Shown here piece after piece: positions 41,588 through 50,595 of a DNA stretch of 64,000 nucleotides. The stretch comes from Bryobacteraceae bacterium (GTDB lineage: Bacteria > Acidobacteriota > Terriglobia > Bryobacterales > Bryobacteraceae). Each line of letters starts with the position of its first letter. The stretch's first letter is position 1. The stretch covers positions 2,914,001 to 2,978,000 of the forward strand of contig BPGE01000001.1 of assembly GCA_026002875.1 (NCBI GenBank), given 5' to 3'. The notes beneath the pieces were generated by a model. It saw only the letters and a program-made list of their open reading frames with translations. It was not told the DNA's origin and did not search any database. The position numbers and the translations under genes were made by a program.

Positions 41588-42973
41588 ATGCATGCGCCTC
41601 GCTGGTCCTCCGCGTTTCTTCTTGCGGCATTTCTCGCGGGCGCTGCGGAGGCGCAGGCGCCCGCCCGGCTCCGGGTTTCGGACAACCGCCGCTTCCTCGA
41701 GGACGCCTCTGGCAGGCCTTTCTTCTACCTCGGCGATACGGCCTGGCAGCTGTTCCACCGGTTGAACCGCGAGGAAGCGGATCTCTACCTGCGCAACCGC
41801 GCGGCCAAGGGCTTCACCGTCATTCAGGCCGTGCTTCTGGCCGAGCTCGGCGGTCTTGACGAACCCAACGCCTACGGCGACCTGGCGTTGCAGAACAGAG
41901 ACCCGGACCGTCCCAACGAAGCCTATTTCCGGCACGCGGACTGGATCGTGAAACGCGCCAACGAACTGGGCCTCGCCGTGGGCCTGCTGCCCACGTGGGG
42001 CAGTTACTGGAAGCAGGGCGCGGGACAGATTTTCAACCCGGAGAAAGCCTACCGCTACGGGCTCTTTCTGGGCAGGCGCTACCGTGAAGCCTCGCTGATC
42101 TGGATCCTCGGCGGGGATCAGAACGTCGAAACGGCGGAAGAGCGCGCCATCATCGACGCCATGGCGCGCGGTCTGCGCGAGGGCGACGGAGGCGCGCACC
42201 TGATCACCTTCCATCCGCGCGGACCGGGGCAATCATCGCTGGCGCTGCAGGACGCGCCGTGGCTCGACTTCCACATGAACCAGACGTCGCACGGCGCGCG
42301 CGATCACGATACTGGGCTCTTCATTGAACGCGATCTCGGGCTCCAGCCGCTGCGCCCCACGCTCGATGGCGAGCCGCGCTATGAACTGATCCCTGTCGGC
42401 TTCTACATGGCCAACTACAGCCGGCTGGACCGTTTCGACGATTTCGACGTGCGCCAGGCGGCGTATTGGGCGATCCTCGCCGGCGCCTGCGGCCACACGT
42501 ACGGTCACAACAGCGTGTGGCAGATGTGGCAGCCGGGACGGAAGCCGATCCTGTGGCCCTCGGTTCCGTGGCGTGAAGCCCTGGACCACCCGGGCGCGTT
42601 TCAGATGGGCCACGTGCGCAGGCTGTTCGAATCGCGCTCGTTCGCGAAGCTCGTTTCCGACCAGACGCTGGTGCTGAACGCTCCCCTGACAGGCGGAGCA
42701 AAAATTCGCGCCGCCCGCGCCTCGGACGGATCGTTCGTCATCGTGTACAGCCCGTTCGGCGAACCGGTCACAATCGAAAAAAGCCGCCTGCCTGCGAAGC
42801 GGCTGAAAGAAATCTGGTACGACCCGCGCTATGGCGTCGCGCACCTCGTGCACCGCACCGACAATCAGGGCTTCCAGACCTATACGCCGCCCACGCGCGG
42901 CCGCGGCCAGGATTGGGTGCTGATTCTGGAAGACGAATCCGCCAGGCTTCCCGCGCTGCCGGGAATGGAGTAA
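41588..42973 (+). CDS. Secreted GH140-like (DUF4038) glycosidase
   Basis: A 461-residue protein with a signal peptide (SAFLLAAFLAGAAEAQ). DASGRPFFYLGDTAWQLFHR is the DUF4038 start; WILGGDQN and LDGEPRYE carry the likely catalytic Asp and Glu of GH140, whose founding enzyme is an apiosidase acting on rhamnogalacturonan II. A C-terminal beta domain (DUF5060-like/collagen-binding type) follows. It is 40 bases after the sugar permease gene. Apiosidase activity is a family-level inference. Confidence 0.8.
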   Translation: MHAPRWSSAFLLAAFLAGAAEAQAPARLRVSDNRRFLEDASGRPFFYLGDTAWQLFHRLNREEADLYLRNRAAKGFTVIQAVLLAELGGLDEPNAYGDLALQNRDPDRPNEAYFRHADWIVKRANELGLAVGLLPTWGSYWKQGAGQIFNPEKAYRYGLFLGRRYREASLIWILGGDQNVETAEERAIIDAMARGLREGDGGAHLITFHPRGPGQSSLALQDAPWLDFHMNQTSHGARDHDTGLFIERDLGLQPLRPTLDGEPRYELIPVGFYMANYSRLDRFDDFDVRQAAYWAILAGACGHTYGHNSVWQMWQPGRKPILWPSVPWREALDHPGAFQMGHVRRLFESRSFAKLVSDQTLVLNAPLTGGAKIRAARASDGSFVIVYSPFGEPVTIEKSRLPAKRLKEIWYDPRYGVAHLVHRTDNQGFQTYTPPTRGRGQDWVLILEDESARLPALPGME

Positions 42974-43069
42974 GGCCCGCAGCGGCAGCCGGTCCTGCGC
43001 CCGTCCGGATCTGAGGCCGGATCACGAAGAGACGTTCCGCAGAAGAAGGAACAACGCCCGGATATCCCC

Positions 43070-43099
43070 TTGCGGAATCCGGTCTTTCTGCACTATATT
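43070..43099 (+). promoter_or_regulatory. Candidate sigma70-like promoter for Oar-like receptor
   Basis: TTGCGG (43070-43075), an 18-base spacer and TATATT (43094-43099). A leader of about 100 bases would follow before the ATG at 43209, which has CAGGAG upstream. Confidence 0.5.
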
Positions 43100-43208
43100 C
43101 TGTCCACATTAGCTGCCTCGTCGGCAGCCATCTCGTATCAGGGGTATGGCCCGGACTCGCCACGCTCCACGGCTTGACTCTTCTCAACACAAGGATCAGG
43201 AGTTCTGC

Positions 43209-46200
43209 ATGCCATTGATTGCACGGTTTCTCGCCTGTCTGATCGCTGGGGCATTGACGGTCATCGCGCAGTCGACGGACGCTTCCGTTTCCGGAACGGC
43301 GGTCGATCCGACGGGCGCCAGCGTGCCTGGAGTTTCCATCGTGATCACGAACGCGCGGACTGGCGTCGCCTTCCGCACCATGTCCAACGACGTCGGAGCA
43401 TACAGCTTTCCCACGCTGCCGGCGGGAGAGTACCGGCTGGAGGCGGAAAAGCAGGGTTTCCGCAGGCTGACGCTCGGCGGCATCCGGCTGGAAGTCGGAG
43501 CCCGCGTCAACATCGATCTTCGCCTCGAGCTCGGCGCCACCACGGAAATCGTGGAAGTCTCGGCTGACGCTGACAACCCTGTCTCCTACGTCACTGCCAG
43601 CATGTCGGGCGTCATCACGGAGCGGAAGGTGCTGGACCTGCCCGTCAGCTCCCGCAACGTGCTCAACCTGACGACAACAATGGCGGGAACTCTGGGATCG
43701 AATTTCAACGGCACGCGCCGCGGCAATCTCAACATCCAGATGGACGGCATCAACGTCCAGGACGCGCGGATCAACGTCGGCGTCAGCTCCACCATCTTCG
43801 CCAGCGTGGACCGCGTGGCGGAATTCCGCGTGGTCACCCAGCCCGTCGACGCAGAGCTCGGCCGCGGCTCAGGCAACGTGCAGATGATCACCCGCTCCGG
43901 CACGAACGAGTTCCACGGCTCGCTGTTCAACTTCCACCGCAATACGGCGCTGAACGCCAACACCTGGTTCAACAACGCGAACGGGCGCGACCCGCGCACG
44001 GGCGCGCCGGTCAGCCCCCGCGAAAACCTGATCCGCAACCAGTTCGGCGGACGCGTCGGCGGCCCTGTGATCCGCAACCGGACGTTCTTCCATTTCCTGT
44101 ATGAAGGACAGAAAATCCGGCAGCGCGATACGGTCACCGCAACGGTGTGGACGGCTCCGATGCGGCAGGGATTATTCCGGTTTTTCCCCGGCGTTCAGAA
44201 CGGCAACCTGAACGCCTCCCGTCCCACGGTGGACGAGAACGGCAATCCTGTCAGCCCCACCGGCGCGGCTCTGACCACATTTAACATCTTCCAGGTCGAT
44301 CCGGCGCGGCCGGGAATGGATTCCACCGGGCTGGTCAAACGCTACATCGACGCCATGCCGCTGCCCAACAACTACCGTGCCGGCGACGGCCTGAACACGG
44401 CGGGCTACACCTGGCAGCGCCCCTACCGCTTCGACGAGAACAACTTCAACGTGAAATTCGACCACCTTCTGTCGGACCGGCACCGGCTGAGCTTCTCGTT
44501 CTCCAGCGAGCGGAGCGACGACATCAACGGCTTCATGGCGCAGCCGTTCCCGGCAGTCACGGGCGGCTCCGTGCGCCAGAGAGATTACCTGTATCAGCTC
44601 ACTTTGACCTCGACGCTGTCGTCATCGACGGTGAACGAATTCCGCGCCGGCGCTTTGCGACCGCTGTACCGCTTCTTCTCGCCCTGGGAAGTCGACCCCT
44701 CCATCCTGCCGAAAGCCGGCGCCACGCCGTTCGCCGTGGATTTCGTCACGATCACCGATCCCGTCAACATCTCGAATGATCCGCAGGGCCGAATTTCTCC
44801 CAATTACCAGTTGTTCAACAAAGTGTCGATGATCCGCGGCCGCCACAATTACAAGTTCGGCGGCCAGTTCTGGTCCGTCTCCACAAACGGGTTCAATTCC
44901 TTCACCGTCCTGCCCCGGGCCATCATCGGCGCGGGCGGCGTGCCGGTGGCCAACATGGGCGCCGTGCCCGGCATCGGCGCCAACCAGACTTTCGCGCAGA
45001 ATGTTCTGAACGACCTCAACGGCAGCCTCTCGCAACTGCAGCAGGCGATGAACTCGCCCGGCGGCAGGAATCCTGTCTTCCTCCCCGGCGAGGTCAAGCA
45101 GCGCACCTGGCGCGAGCGCGAGTTCGCGCTCTTCTTCCAGGACGACTGGAAGGTGAACCAGTCCCTCACGCTGAATCTCGGCATCCGCTACGAGTTCTAC
45201 GGCGTGCCCTATGACATCAACGGCAAGACCGCGGCGCTCGCCGGCGGCTCGCAATCCATCTTCGGAATCTCCGGCACCACCTGGAGCGATCTGTTCCAGC
45301 CCGGCGCCAACCGCGGCCAGATGACGGACGTCATTCTGGTGGGCCCGAAAACCTCCAACCCCGGCCAGCGCGTCTATAACAACGACTGGAACAACTGGAG
45401 CCCCGCCATCGGGCTCGCGTGGAACATCCCCTGGTTCGGCAGGAACCGCACGGTGTTCCGCGCCGGCTACTCCGTGGCTTACGAACGTCTCTCCCTGCGC
45501 CTGCTGGACGTCGTCAGCGGCGATCAGCCCGGGCTGCGGCAGGTGATCAATTTCCTCAGCGCCAACAAGCTGGAACTGGCCAACGCGCAACTCCCGCTGC
45601 AGCCGAGCGGCGCGCCTTTGTCCCGCATCCCCTTCACGGACCGCACGCAGACCGTGCGCACCTACGATACCGGCCTGCGCATCCCGCATGTGCACAACTA
45701 CAACGCGGGCATTTACCGTTCGATCGGCCGCAATGGGACGGTGAGCGTCGCCTATGTCGCCAGCAAGGGCACCCGCCTGCTGCGCGGCGCCGATGTCAAC
45801 GAGCACAACATCTTCGAAAACGGCATCCTCGAGGCCTTCATGATCACCCGCAACGGCGGCAACGCGCCGCTGTTTGATCAGATGCTGCGCGGCCTCAACG
45901 TGCCCGGCCGCGGCGTCGTCAACGGCACGACGCTCACCGGCTCGCAGGTGCTGCGCGACATCAACACCACCACGCAGGGCTATTTCGCCTCCGGCAGCGT
46001 CGGCACGCTGGCCTCGTTCCTGAGCAACAACAACTATCTCACGGGCGTCAACGGCGGCCTCCTCCGCAACGGCGGCCTGCCCGAGAACTTCGTCAGCGCC
46101 AATCCGCAGTTCGCCAGCGCCCGCCTGTTCGGCAACCTGTCGAACTCCACCTACCACTCGCTCCAGATCGAATACCTGCACCGCGCCCGCGATCTCAGCG

Positions 46201-46973
46201 TGCAGTGGAACTACACCTTCGCCAAAGGCATCGGCGACGAGGACGGCGACGGGCAGGAGCAGGTCGACAGCTTCCGCACGCAGCGCAACCGCCGGCTCGA
46301 CAAACGCCTGCTGGCGCTGTCCGTGCACCATGTGATGCGTTCCAATGTCATTTACGACCTGCCCTTCGGCCCCGGCAGGCGCTGGGCCGGCGGCAACCGC
46401 TGGTGGAAGCACATCATCGGCGGCTGGCAGGTGGGCAGCATCTTCAACATCTTCTCCGGCGACCCGCTCGGCGTGTTCGCGGGCGGCGCCCTCACGTTCA
46501 ACAACTATGACGACAACACGGCCGTCAGCCACGGCGACGTCAAGCGCCACCTCGGCAAGCCGACGCGCACGGGCCAGGGCGTGATCTTCTTCCCGAACCT
46601 CGTCCAGACGTTCGACCCGATCAACGACACGATCCCCGTGGCGGGCGTGCGCAACCGCGCCACCCTGCGCGCCATCCGCGTGGGCAGCGAGACCGGCCCG
46701 CTGCTGTTCAGCAATCCCGCCCCCGGCACGCTCGGCACGATGAACCAGCGCTTCCTCTACGGCCCGATGACGTTCCGCTTCGACGCCAACGTCATCAAGA
46801 CCGTGCGCCTCACCGAACAGATGAACATTCAGTTCAACGCCATCTTCGAGAACGCGACCAACTCCCCGCAGTGGGGCAACCCCAACCTCAACATCAACGA
46901 CCTGAACTTCGGCCGCATCACCTCCGCCAGCGGCAACCGCATCATCGTCATCGGCGGCCGGTTCAACTTCTGA
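43209..46973 (+). CDS. Oar-like TonB-dependent receptor with carboxypeptidase-regulatory domain
   Basis: A 1254-residue outer-membrane receptor. A signal peptide (LACLIAGALTVIAQ) is followed by a CarboxypepD_reg domain (residues 20-100, VSGTAVDPTGASVPG), a plug (about 120-240) and a 22-strand barrel that ends in IIVIGGRFNF with a terminal Phe. This type (OmpA-related, Oar-like) is strongly expanded in Acidobacteriota and imports large oligosaccharides or peptides. No SusD gene is adjacent. The start at 43209 is chosen for the ribosome site; the upstream frame to 43146 is open but unlikely. Confidence 0.9.
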   Translation: MPLIARFLACLIAGALTVIAQSTDASVSGTAVDPTGASVPGVSIVITNARTGVAFRTMSNDVGAYSFPTLPAGEYRLEAEKQGFRRLTLGGIRLEVGARVNIDLRLELGATTEIVEVSADADNPVSYVTASMSGVITERKVLDLPVSSRNVLNLTTTMAGTLGSNFNGTRRGNLNIQMDGINVQDARINVGVSSTIFASVDRVAEFRVVTQPVDAELGRGSGNVQMITRSGTNEFHGSLFNFHRNTALNANTWFNNANGRDPRTGAPVSPRENLIRNQFGGRVGGPVIRNRTFFHFLYEGQKIRQRDTVTATVWTAPMRQGLFRFFPGVQNGNLNASRPTVDENGNPVSPTGAALTTFNIFQVDPARPGMDSTGLVKRYIDAMPLPNNYRAGDGLNTAGYTWQRPYRFDENNFNVKFDHLLSDRHRLSFSFSSERSDDINGFMAQPFPAVTGGSVRQRDYLYQLTLTSTLSSSTVNEFRAGALRPLYRFFSPWEVDPSILPKAGATPFAVDFVTITDPVNISNDPQGRISPNYQLFNKVSMIRGRHNYKFGGQFWSVSTNGFNSFTVLPRAIIGAGGVPVANMGAVPGIGANQTFAQNVLNDLNGSLSQLQQAMNSPGGRNPVFLPGEVKQRTWREREFALFFQDDWKVNQSLTLNLGIRYEFYGVPYDINGKTAALAGGSQSIFGISGTTWSDLFQPGANRGQMTDVILVGPKTSNPGQRVYNNDWNNWSPAIGLAWNIPWFGRNRTVFRAGYSVAYERLSLRLLDVVSGDQPGLRQVINFLSANKLELANAQLPLQPSGAPLSRIPFTDRTQTVRTYDTGLRIPHVHNYNAGIYRSIGRNGTVSVAYVASKGTRLLRGADVNEHNIFENGILEAFMITRNGGNAPLFDQMLRGLNVPGRGVVNGTTLTGSQVLRDINTTTQGYFASGSVGTLASFLSNNNYLTGVNGGLLRNGGLPENFVSANPQFASARLFGNLSNSTYHSLQIEYLHRARDLSVQWNYTFAKGIGDEDGDGQEQVDSFRTQRNRRLDKRLLALSVHHVMRSNVIYDLPFGPGRRWAGGNRWWKHIIGGWQVGSIFNIFSGDPLGVFAGGALTFNNYDDNTAVSHGDVKRHLGKPTRTGQGVIFFPNLVQTFDPINDTIPVAGVRNRATLRAIRVGSETGPLLFSNPAPGTLGTMNQRFLYGPMTFRFDANVIKTVRLTEQMNIQFNAIFENATNSPQWGNPNLNINDLNFGRITSASGNRIIVIGGRFNF

Positions 46974-46992
46974 TCCGGATCGGAATCCCGGC

Positions 46993-47025
46993 GCTGCCCC
47001 GCGGCAGGCGTTCCCGCGGGGCAGC
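46993..47025 (+). terminator. Terminator-like hairpin after Oar-like receptor
   Basis: Twelve-base perfect stem GCTGCCCCGCGG / CCGCGGGGCAGC with a nine-base loop, 19 bases after the stop codon. No clear T run. Confidence 0.65.
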
Positions 47026-47074
47026 CTTCCGGCCGCGCAGGCGCGCGGCACGATCTTCCGGCTGGCGCCAGATG

Positions 47075-47090
47075 GTGTAACCTTTTACAC
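47075..47090 (+). promoter_or_regulatory. Operator-like inverted repeat overlapping a -10 box
   Basis: GTGTAA, CCTT, TTACAC: a perfect six-base inverted repeat ending seven bases before the GTG start of the Y-family polymerase gene. It overlaps TACACT (47086-47091), which lies six bases before the start codon and would be the -10 box. A repressor on this site would block transcription. A LexA-like control is possible but unproven. Confidence 0.5.
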
Positions 47091-47097
47091 TGTAGAT

Positions 47098-48294
47098 GTG
47101 ACGGCCCGCGCCATTGCCCACTGGGACGGCGACCGCTTCTTCGCCTCGATCGAACAGGCGGCCGACCGGCGCCTGCGCGGGCGCGCCGTGGTGGTCGGAG
47201 GCGAGCGGCGGGGCGTGGTGCTGTCGGCGAGCCCCGAGGCAAGGCGGTTCGGCATCCGCCCCGGATGGCCCGTCGGGCGCGCCCGCCGCGCCGTGCCGGA
47301 CCTGGTGGTCGTCCCGGCGCATTTCGAGCTGTACGAACGCTTCTTTGACGAGATTCTCTGGCTCTGCCAGGAAACGACGCCGCTGGTCGAGCCGGCGTCG
47401 GTGGGCGCCGCGTGGCTCGACCTGACAGGAACCGAGCGCGTGCACGCGCGGGGACCGGGCGCCGTGATGGAAAAAATCCAGCAGACCGTGCGGCAATGGC
47501 TGCGCGTGTCCATCTCGACGGGGCTCGCCTCCAGCAAGCTGGTTTCGCGGCTCGCGGCGCGGGCGGGCAAACCGGGCGGCCGCATCGCCGTGCCGCCGGG
47601 GCACGAGCGCGCTTTTCTGGCGCCGCTGCCCGTGTCGGCGCTGCCGGGTCTGAACCGCGAGGCGCTGGAGGCGCTCGAACTGGCCGGCATTCACCGCATC
47701 GGCCAGGTGGCGCAGATGCCCGTGGATGCCCTGGGGGCCGTGCTCGGCCGCCGCGCCCTGCCGCTGATCCGGCAGGCGCAGGGCGTCGCCGACGAGCCCG
47801 TGGGCGCGCGCCGCAAGAGCCCTGAGGAAGGCTGGGCCGAGCGGATCGAATTTCCCGAAGACGCCTGGCAGGAGCCGCTGCTGCTGGCCGCGCTGCGCGG
47901 GATGCTGGAGCGGGTGATGGCCCGGGTGCGCGCCGCGGGCGTCGAGGTGCGGCGGCTGACGCTCGAGCTGCGCTATACGGACCGCGCCGAATCGCGGTAT
48001 TCGCTGGACCTGCCCGAGCCCTCCTGCACGGAGGACGACGCACTGCCGCGCCTGCCCGCGATGCTCGAGGGCGCCTGGACGCGCCGCGTCCGCATCCGCG
48101 CCATGACACTGCGCGCCGGGCGCGTCTACCAGCCCGGAACGCAGCTGGCGCTGTTCGAGATGAACGCAGAGGAGCGCGAGCGGCGCCGGCGCGCGGCGGC
48201 GGTGCTGGACGCGGTGCGGAAGCGGTTCGGCGCGGGCGCGCTGGTGCGGGGCGCGGATCTGCTGGACAAAGCGCTGGCGCTCGCCCGGGACTGA
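47098..48294 (+). CDS. Y-family DNA polymerase-like protein with incomplete catalytic site
   Basis: A 398-residue protein with the Y-family palm, fingers, thumb and little-finger order. HWDGDRFFASIEQ keeps the first metal-binding Asp (D10 or D12), but at the usual S-[IV]-D-E site it reads S-V-G-A (101-104), so two catalytic acids are lost. This is the pattern of ImuB, an inactive Y-family hub that binds the clamp and the true mutasome polymerase. A clamp-binding motif QLALF is near residue 350. No imuA or dnaE2 is adjacent. GTG start overlaps no ribosome site. Confidence 0.8.
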   Translation: MTARAIAHWDGDRFFASIEQAADRRLRGRAVVVGGERRGVVLSASPEARRFGIRPGWPVGRARRAVPDLVVVPAHFELYERFFDEILWLCQETTPLVEPASVGAAWLDLTGTERVHARGPGAVMEKIQQTVRQWLRVSISTGLASSKLVSRLAARAGKPGGRIAVPPGHERAFLAPLPVSALPGLNREALEALELAGIHRIGQVAQMPVDALGAVLGRRALPLIRQAQGVADEPVGARRKSPEEGWAERIEFPEDAWQEPLLLAALRGMLERVMARVRAAGVEVRRLTLELRYTDRAESRYSLDLPEPSCTEDDALPRLPAMLEGAWTRRVRIRAMTLRAGRVYQPGTQLALFEMNAEERERRRRAAAVLDAVRKRFGAGALVRGADLLDKALALARD

Positions 48295-48361
48295 AACCTG
48301 TTTCTCCGACCGATCCGGCCCTTCGGACCGCGGGCGGCGCGGCGCCGGGCCGGAGGTGCGG

Positions 48362-49207
48362 CTACCGCCGGACAAACACGGCTCTGTGCAGGGGAAGCGC
48401 CGCGAGCGCCATGCCGAAGCCGGCGATCGTGTCGATGGCGAAGTGGTAGCGGCCGTACACGGTGGCGGTGGCGATGAGCACGGCAAGCACGAGAAACGCG
48501 CGTCCGGTCCAGCGGTAGTCAGGCAACAGGCGCCGCACGGCGAACGCGCAGGAGAACGCCGCCGCCGCGTGGCCGCTGGGAAACACGCTCATGTGAATGC
48601 CGTATGCACCCACGATTTTCAGGTTGACCGCGCGCAGCGCGCTCATCACCGGCAGATCCTCCTGCGGAAACACCGTGCGCGGCGGCTCGCTGGGGAAATA
48701 CGGATAGAGTGCGTAGGTTGTCAGAGTCGCGGAAAGAATGATCCAGTACGCTCCGTCCAGGCGCTCGCGCCCGCTGCGCGCATAAAACACGGCTACAGCC
48801 AGCACCGGCATGACGTAGACGAGCAGGTAGGAAAGCTCGAGCAGGTTGGGCAGCAGCGGTCCGAGGGATTCGATGGCGCGTTTCAGTCCCCAATCGTGCA
48901 GCAGCGCGCGGTCCAGCCCGATCCAGCGGTTCTCGAAATTCCGGTTTTCGTGCGGCAGCGCCATCCAGCCCATCTGGCGGTAGGCGAGCAGAATGAGCGC
49001 CAGCGGAAACCAGTCCCGAAGGACGCGTAGCGTCCGGCTCTGCGCGGCGCGGGGCGAAGCGAGAAACCCCAGCGCGGCGCATACGGCCAGATCGGCAGTC
49101 CAGACTTGCCAACGCACCGGCGCATCCACGGGCCGCAGCGCAGCCACGAGAGCCGTGTACGCGAAGTAGGCGAGGCAGATCCACTCGCTCCTGCGGAAAG
49201 CCGGCAT
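48362..49207 (-). CDS. PAP2-family membrane phosphatase
   Basis: A 281-residue protein with six or seven helices. PSEPPRTVFP, FPSGHAAAAFS and YGRYHFAIDTIAG are the three PAP2 motifs (the first degenerate; His of PSGH and of YHFAID are the catalytic pair). This fits the AUR1/PAP2 branch that handles lipid phosphates or inositol-phosphoryl groups. It is divergent from the next gene. Substrate unknown. Confidence 0.8.
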   Translation of the reverse strand: MPAFRRSEWICLAYFAYTALVAALRPVDAPVRWQVWTADLAVCAALGFLASPRAAQSRTLRVLRDWFPLALILLAYRQMGWMALPHENRNFENRWIGLDRALLHDWGLKRAIESLGPLLPNLLELSYLLVYVMPVLAVAVFYARSGRERLDGAYWIILSATLTTYALYPYFPSEPPRTVFPQEDLPVMSALRAVNLKIVGAYGIHMSVFPSGHAAAAFSCAFAVRRLLPDYRWTGRAFLVLAVLIATATVYGRYHFAIDTIAGFGMALAALPLHRAVFVRR

Positions 49208-49232
49208 GAAATCACCCGTGCACAGCCGCCGC

Positions 49233-49238
49233 TAGAAT
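49233..49238 (+). promoter_or_regulatory. Candidate -10 box (TAGAAT), leaderless type
   Basis: TAGAAT lies six bases before the ATG at 49245; the gap GGAGTC is too close to act as a normal ribosome site. Confidence 0.45.
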
Positions 49239-49244
49239 GGAGTC

Positions 49245-50585
49245 ATGCCATCCACGCGGCGTCATTTTCTGAAGACCACGGCTGTCACCGCATCGGCCCT
49301 GCCTGCCGCGGCGTCGCAGCAGGGCGGCCGGTCTCCGAACGACCGTATTCAGTTTGCCACGATCGGCCTGGGCATCATGGGCTACGGCGACACGCAGACC
49401 GCCGTCAGCGTGCCGGGCACGAAGCTCGTCGCGGTATGCGACATCTACCAGGGGCGGCTGACGCGGGCGCAGGAGGTTTGGGGCAAGGACATTTTCGTCA
49501 CGCGCGACTACCGCGAGGTGATCGCGCGCAAGGACATCGACGCGGTGATCATCGCCACGCCCGATCACTGGCATGCGCGCATGGCCATCGACGCGATGGA
49601 GGCGGGCAAGGACGTCTACATCCAGAAGCCGATGATCCAGCGCGTGGAAGAAGGCCTGCCGCTGATCGACACGGCGCGGCGGACGAAGCGCATCGTGCAG
49701 GTGGGCAGCCAGCGGGTGTCAAGCGCCGTGTACGCAAAGGCGCGCGAGCTCTATCTGGCGGGCGCGATCGGCGAGCTGAACATGGTGGAGGCGTGGTGGG
49801 ACCGCAACTCGTCGCTCGGCGCGTGGCAGTATCCGATTCCGCCGGACGCTTCGCCGCAGACGGTCGACTGGGACCGTTTCCTCGGACACGCTCCCAAACG
49901 GCCGTTTGACGCGGTGCGCGTGTTCCGCTGGCGGAATTACCAGGACTACGGCACGGGCGTGGCGGGCGACCTGTTCGTCCACCTGTTCAGCGGGCTGCAC
50001 TTCGTGCTTGATTCGATCGGTCCCGTGCGGATCTTCGCCGCGGGCGGGCTGCGCTACTGGAAGGACGGGCGCGACGTGCCCGACGTGATGGTCGGGCTGT
50101 ACGACTACGAGAAAGCCAAAACGCATCCGGCGTTCAATCTCGCGCTGCGGGTGAATTTCGCCAACGGCGCGGGCGAGAATTCCGGCTTCCGTTTCACGGG
50201 CAGCGAGGGCATTCTGGTGATCGACCGCGGCGTGACGCTGATTCAGCCGCCGCCCGAGCGCGATCCGGGCACCAGCGCAGGCGCGTTCGACAGCGAGACG
50301 CAGAAGAAGATCCTGGCCGAGCACCGGAAGAAGTATCCGCCGCGCGAGGCGACGACGGCGAACATGGACGCCGCGAAAGAAGAGCGCTGGCTGCCCCCGC
50401 GCGGCTACAGCGACCAGTACGAGCACCACGTGAATTTCTTCGAAGCTGTGCGCACGCGCAAGCCGCTGGTGGAAGACGCGGTGTTCGGCTTCCGCGCCGC
50501 CGCGCCCGCCGTGCTCAGCAACACGAGCTACTTCGGCGGCAAGACGGTGCACTGGGATCCGGAAAAGATGACGGTGAAGTCCTGA
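49245..50585 (+). CDS. Tat-exported Gfo/Idh/MocA oxidoreductase (copy 1)
   Basis: A 446-residue NAD(P)-dependent sugar oxidoreductase. The start TRRHFLKTTAVTASALPAAAS is a Tat signal, so cofactor is probably loaded before export. The Rossmann motif is TIGLGIMGYG. At the family's EKP motif it reads Q-K-P (in YIQKPM), keeping the Lys. The substrate domain DRNSSLGAWQY matches the second copy. Known relatives act on sugars, inositols or amino sugars. The next gene, ten bases downstream, is a paralogue without signal. Confidence 0.85.
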   Translation: MPSTRRHFLKTTAVTASALPAAASQQGGRSPNDRIQFATIGLGIMGYGDTQTAVSVPGTKLVAVCDIYQGRLTRAQEVWGKDIFVTRDYREVIARKDIDAVIIATPDHWHARMAIDAMEAGKDVYIQKPMIQRVEEGLPLIDTARRTKRIVQVGSQRVSSAVYAKARELYLAGAIGELNMVEAWWDRNSSLGAWQYPIPPDASPQTVDWDRFLGHAPKRPFDAVRVFRWRNYQDYGTGVAGDLFVHLFSGLHFVLDSIGPVRIFAAGGLRYWKDGRDVPDVMVGLYDYEKAKTHPAFNLALRVNFANGAGENSGFRFTGSEGILVIDRGVTLIQPPPERDPGTSAGAFDSETQKKILAEHRKKYPPREATTANMDAAKEERWLPPRGYSDQYEHHVNFFEAVRTRKPLVEDAVFGFRAAAPAVLSNTSYFGGKTVHWDPEKMTVKS

Positions 50586-50595
50586 GGAGGCGGCC

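Noticed and set aside
40063-41685. Long minus-strand frame opposite the MFS permease
   Set aside because: Composition rich in Arg, His and Glu with no domains; the plus strand encodes a clear 12-helix transporter.
42974-43208. Riboswitch in the leader of the Oar-like receptor
   Set aside because: I see a promoter but no conserved aptamer features in the 100-base leader.
46974-49244. Replication origin at the strand-bias switch
   Set aside because: No dnaA, no DnaA-box cluster and no AT-rich unwinding region are visible in the intergenic DNA there.
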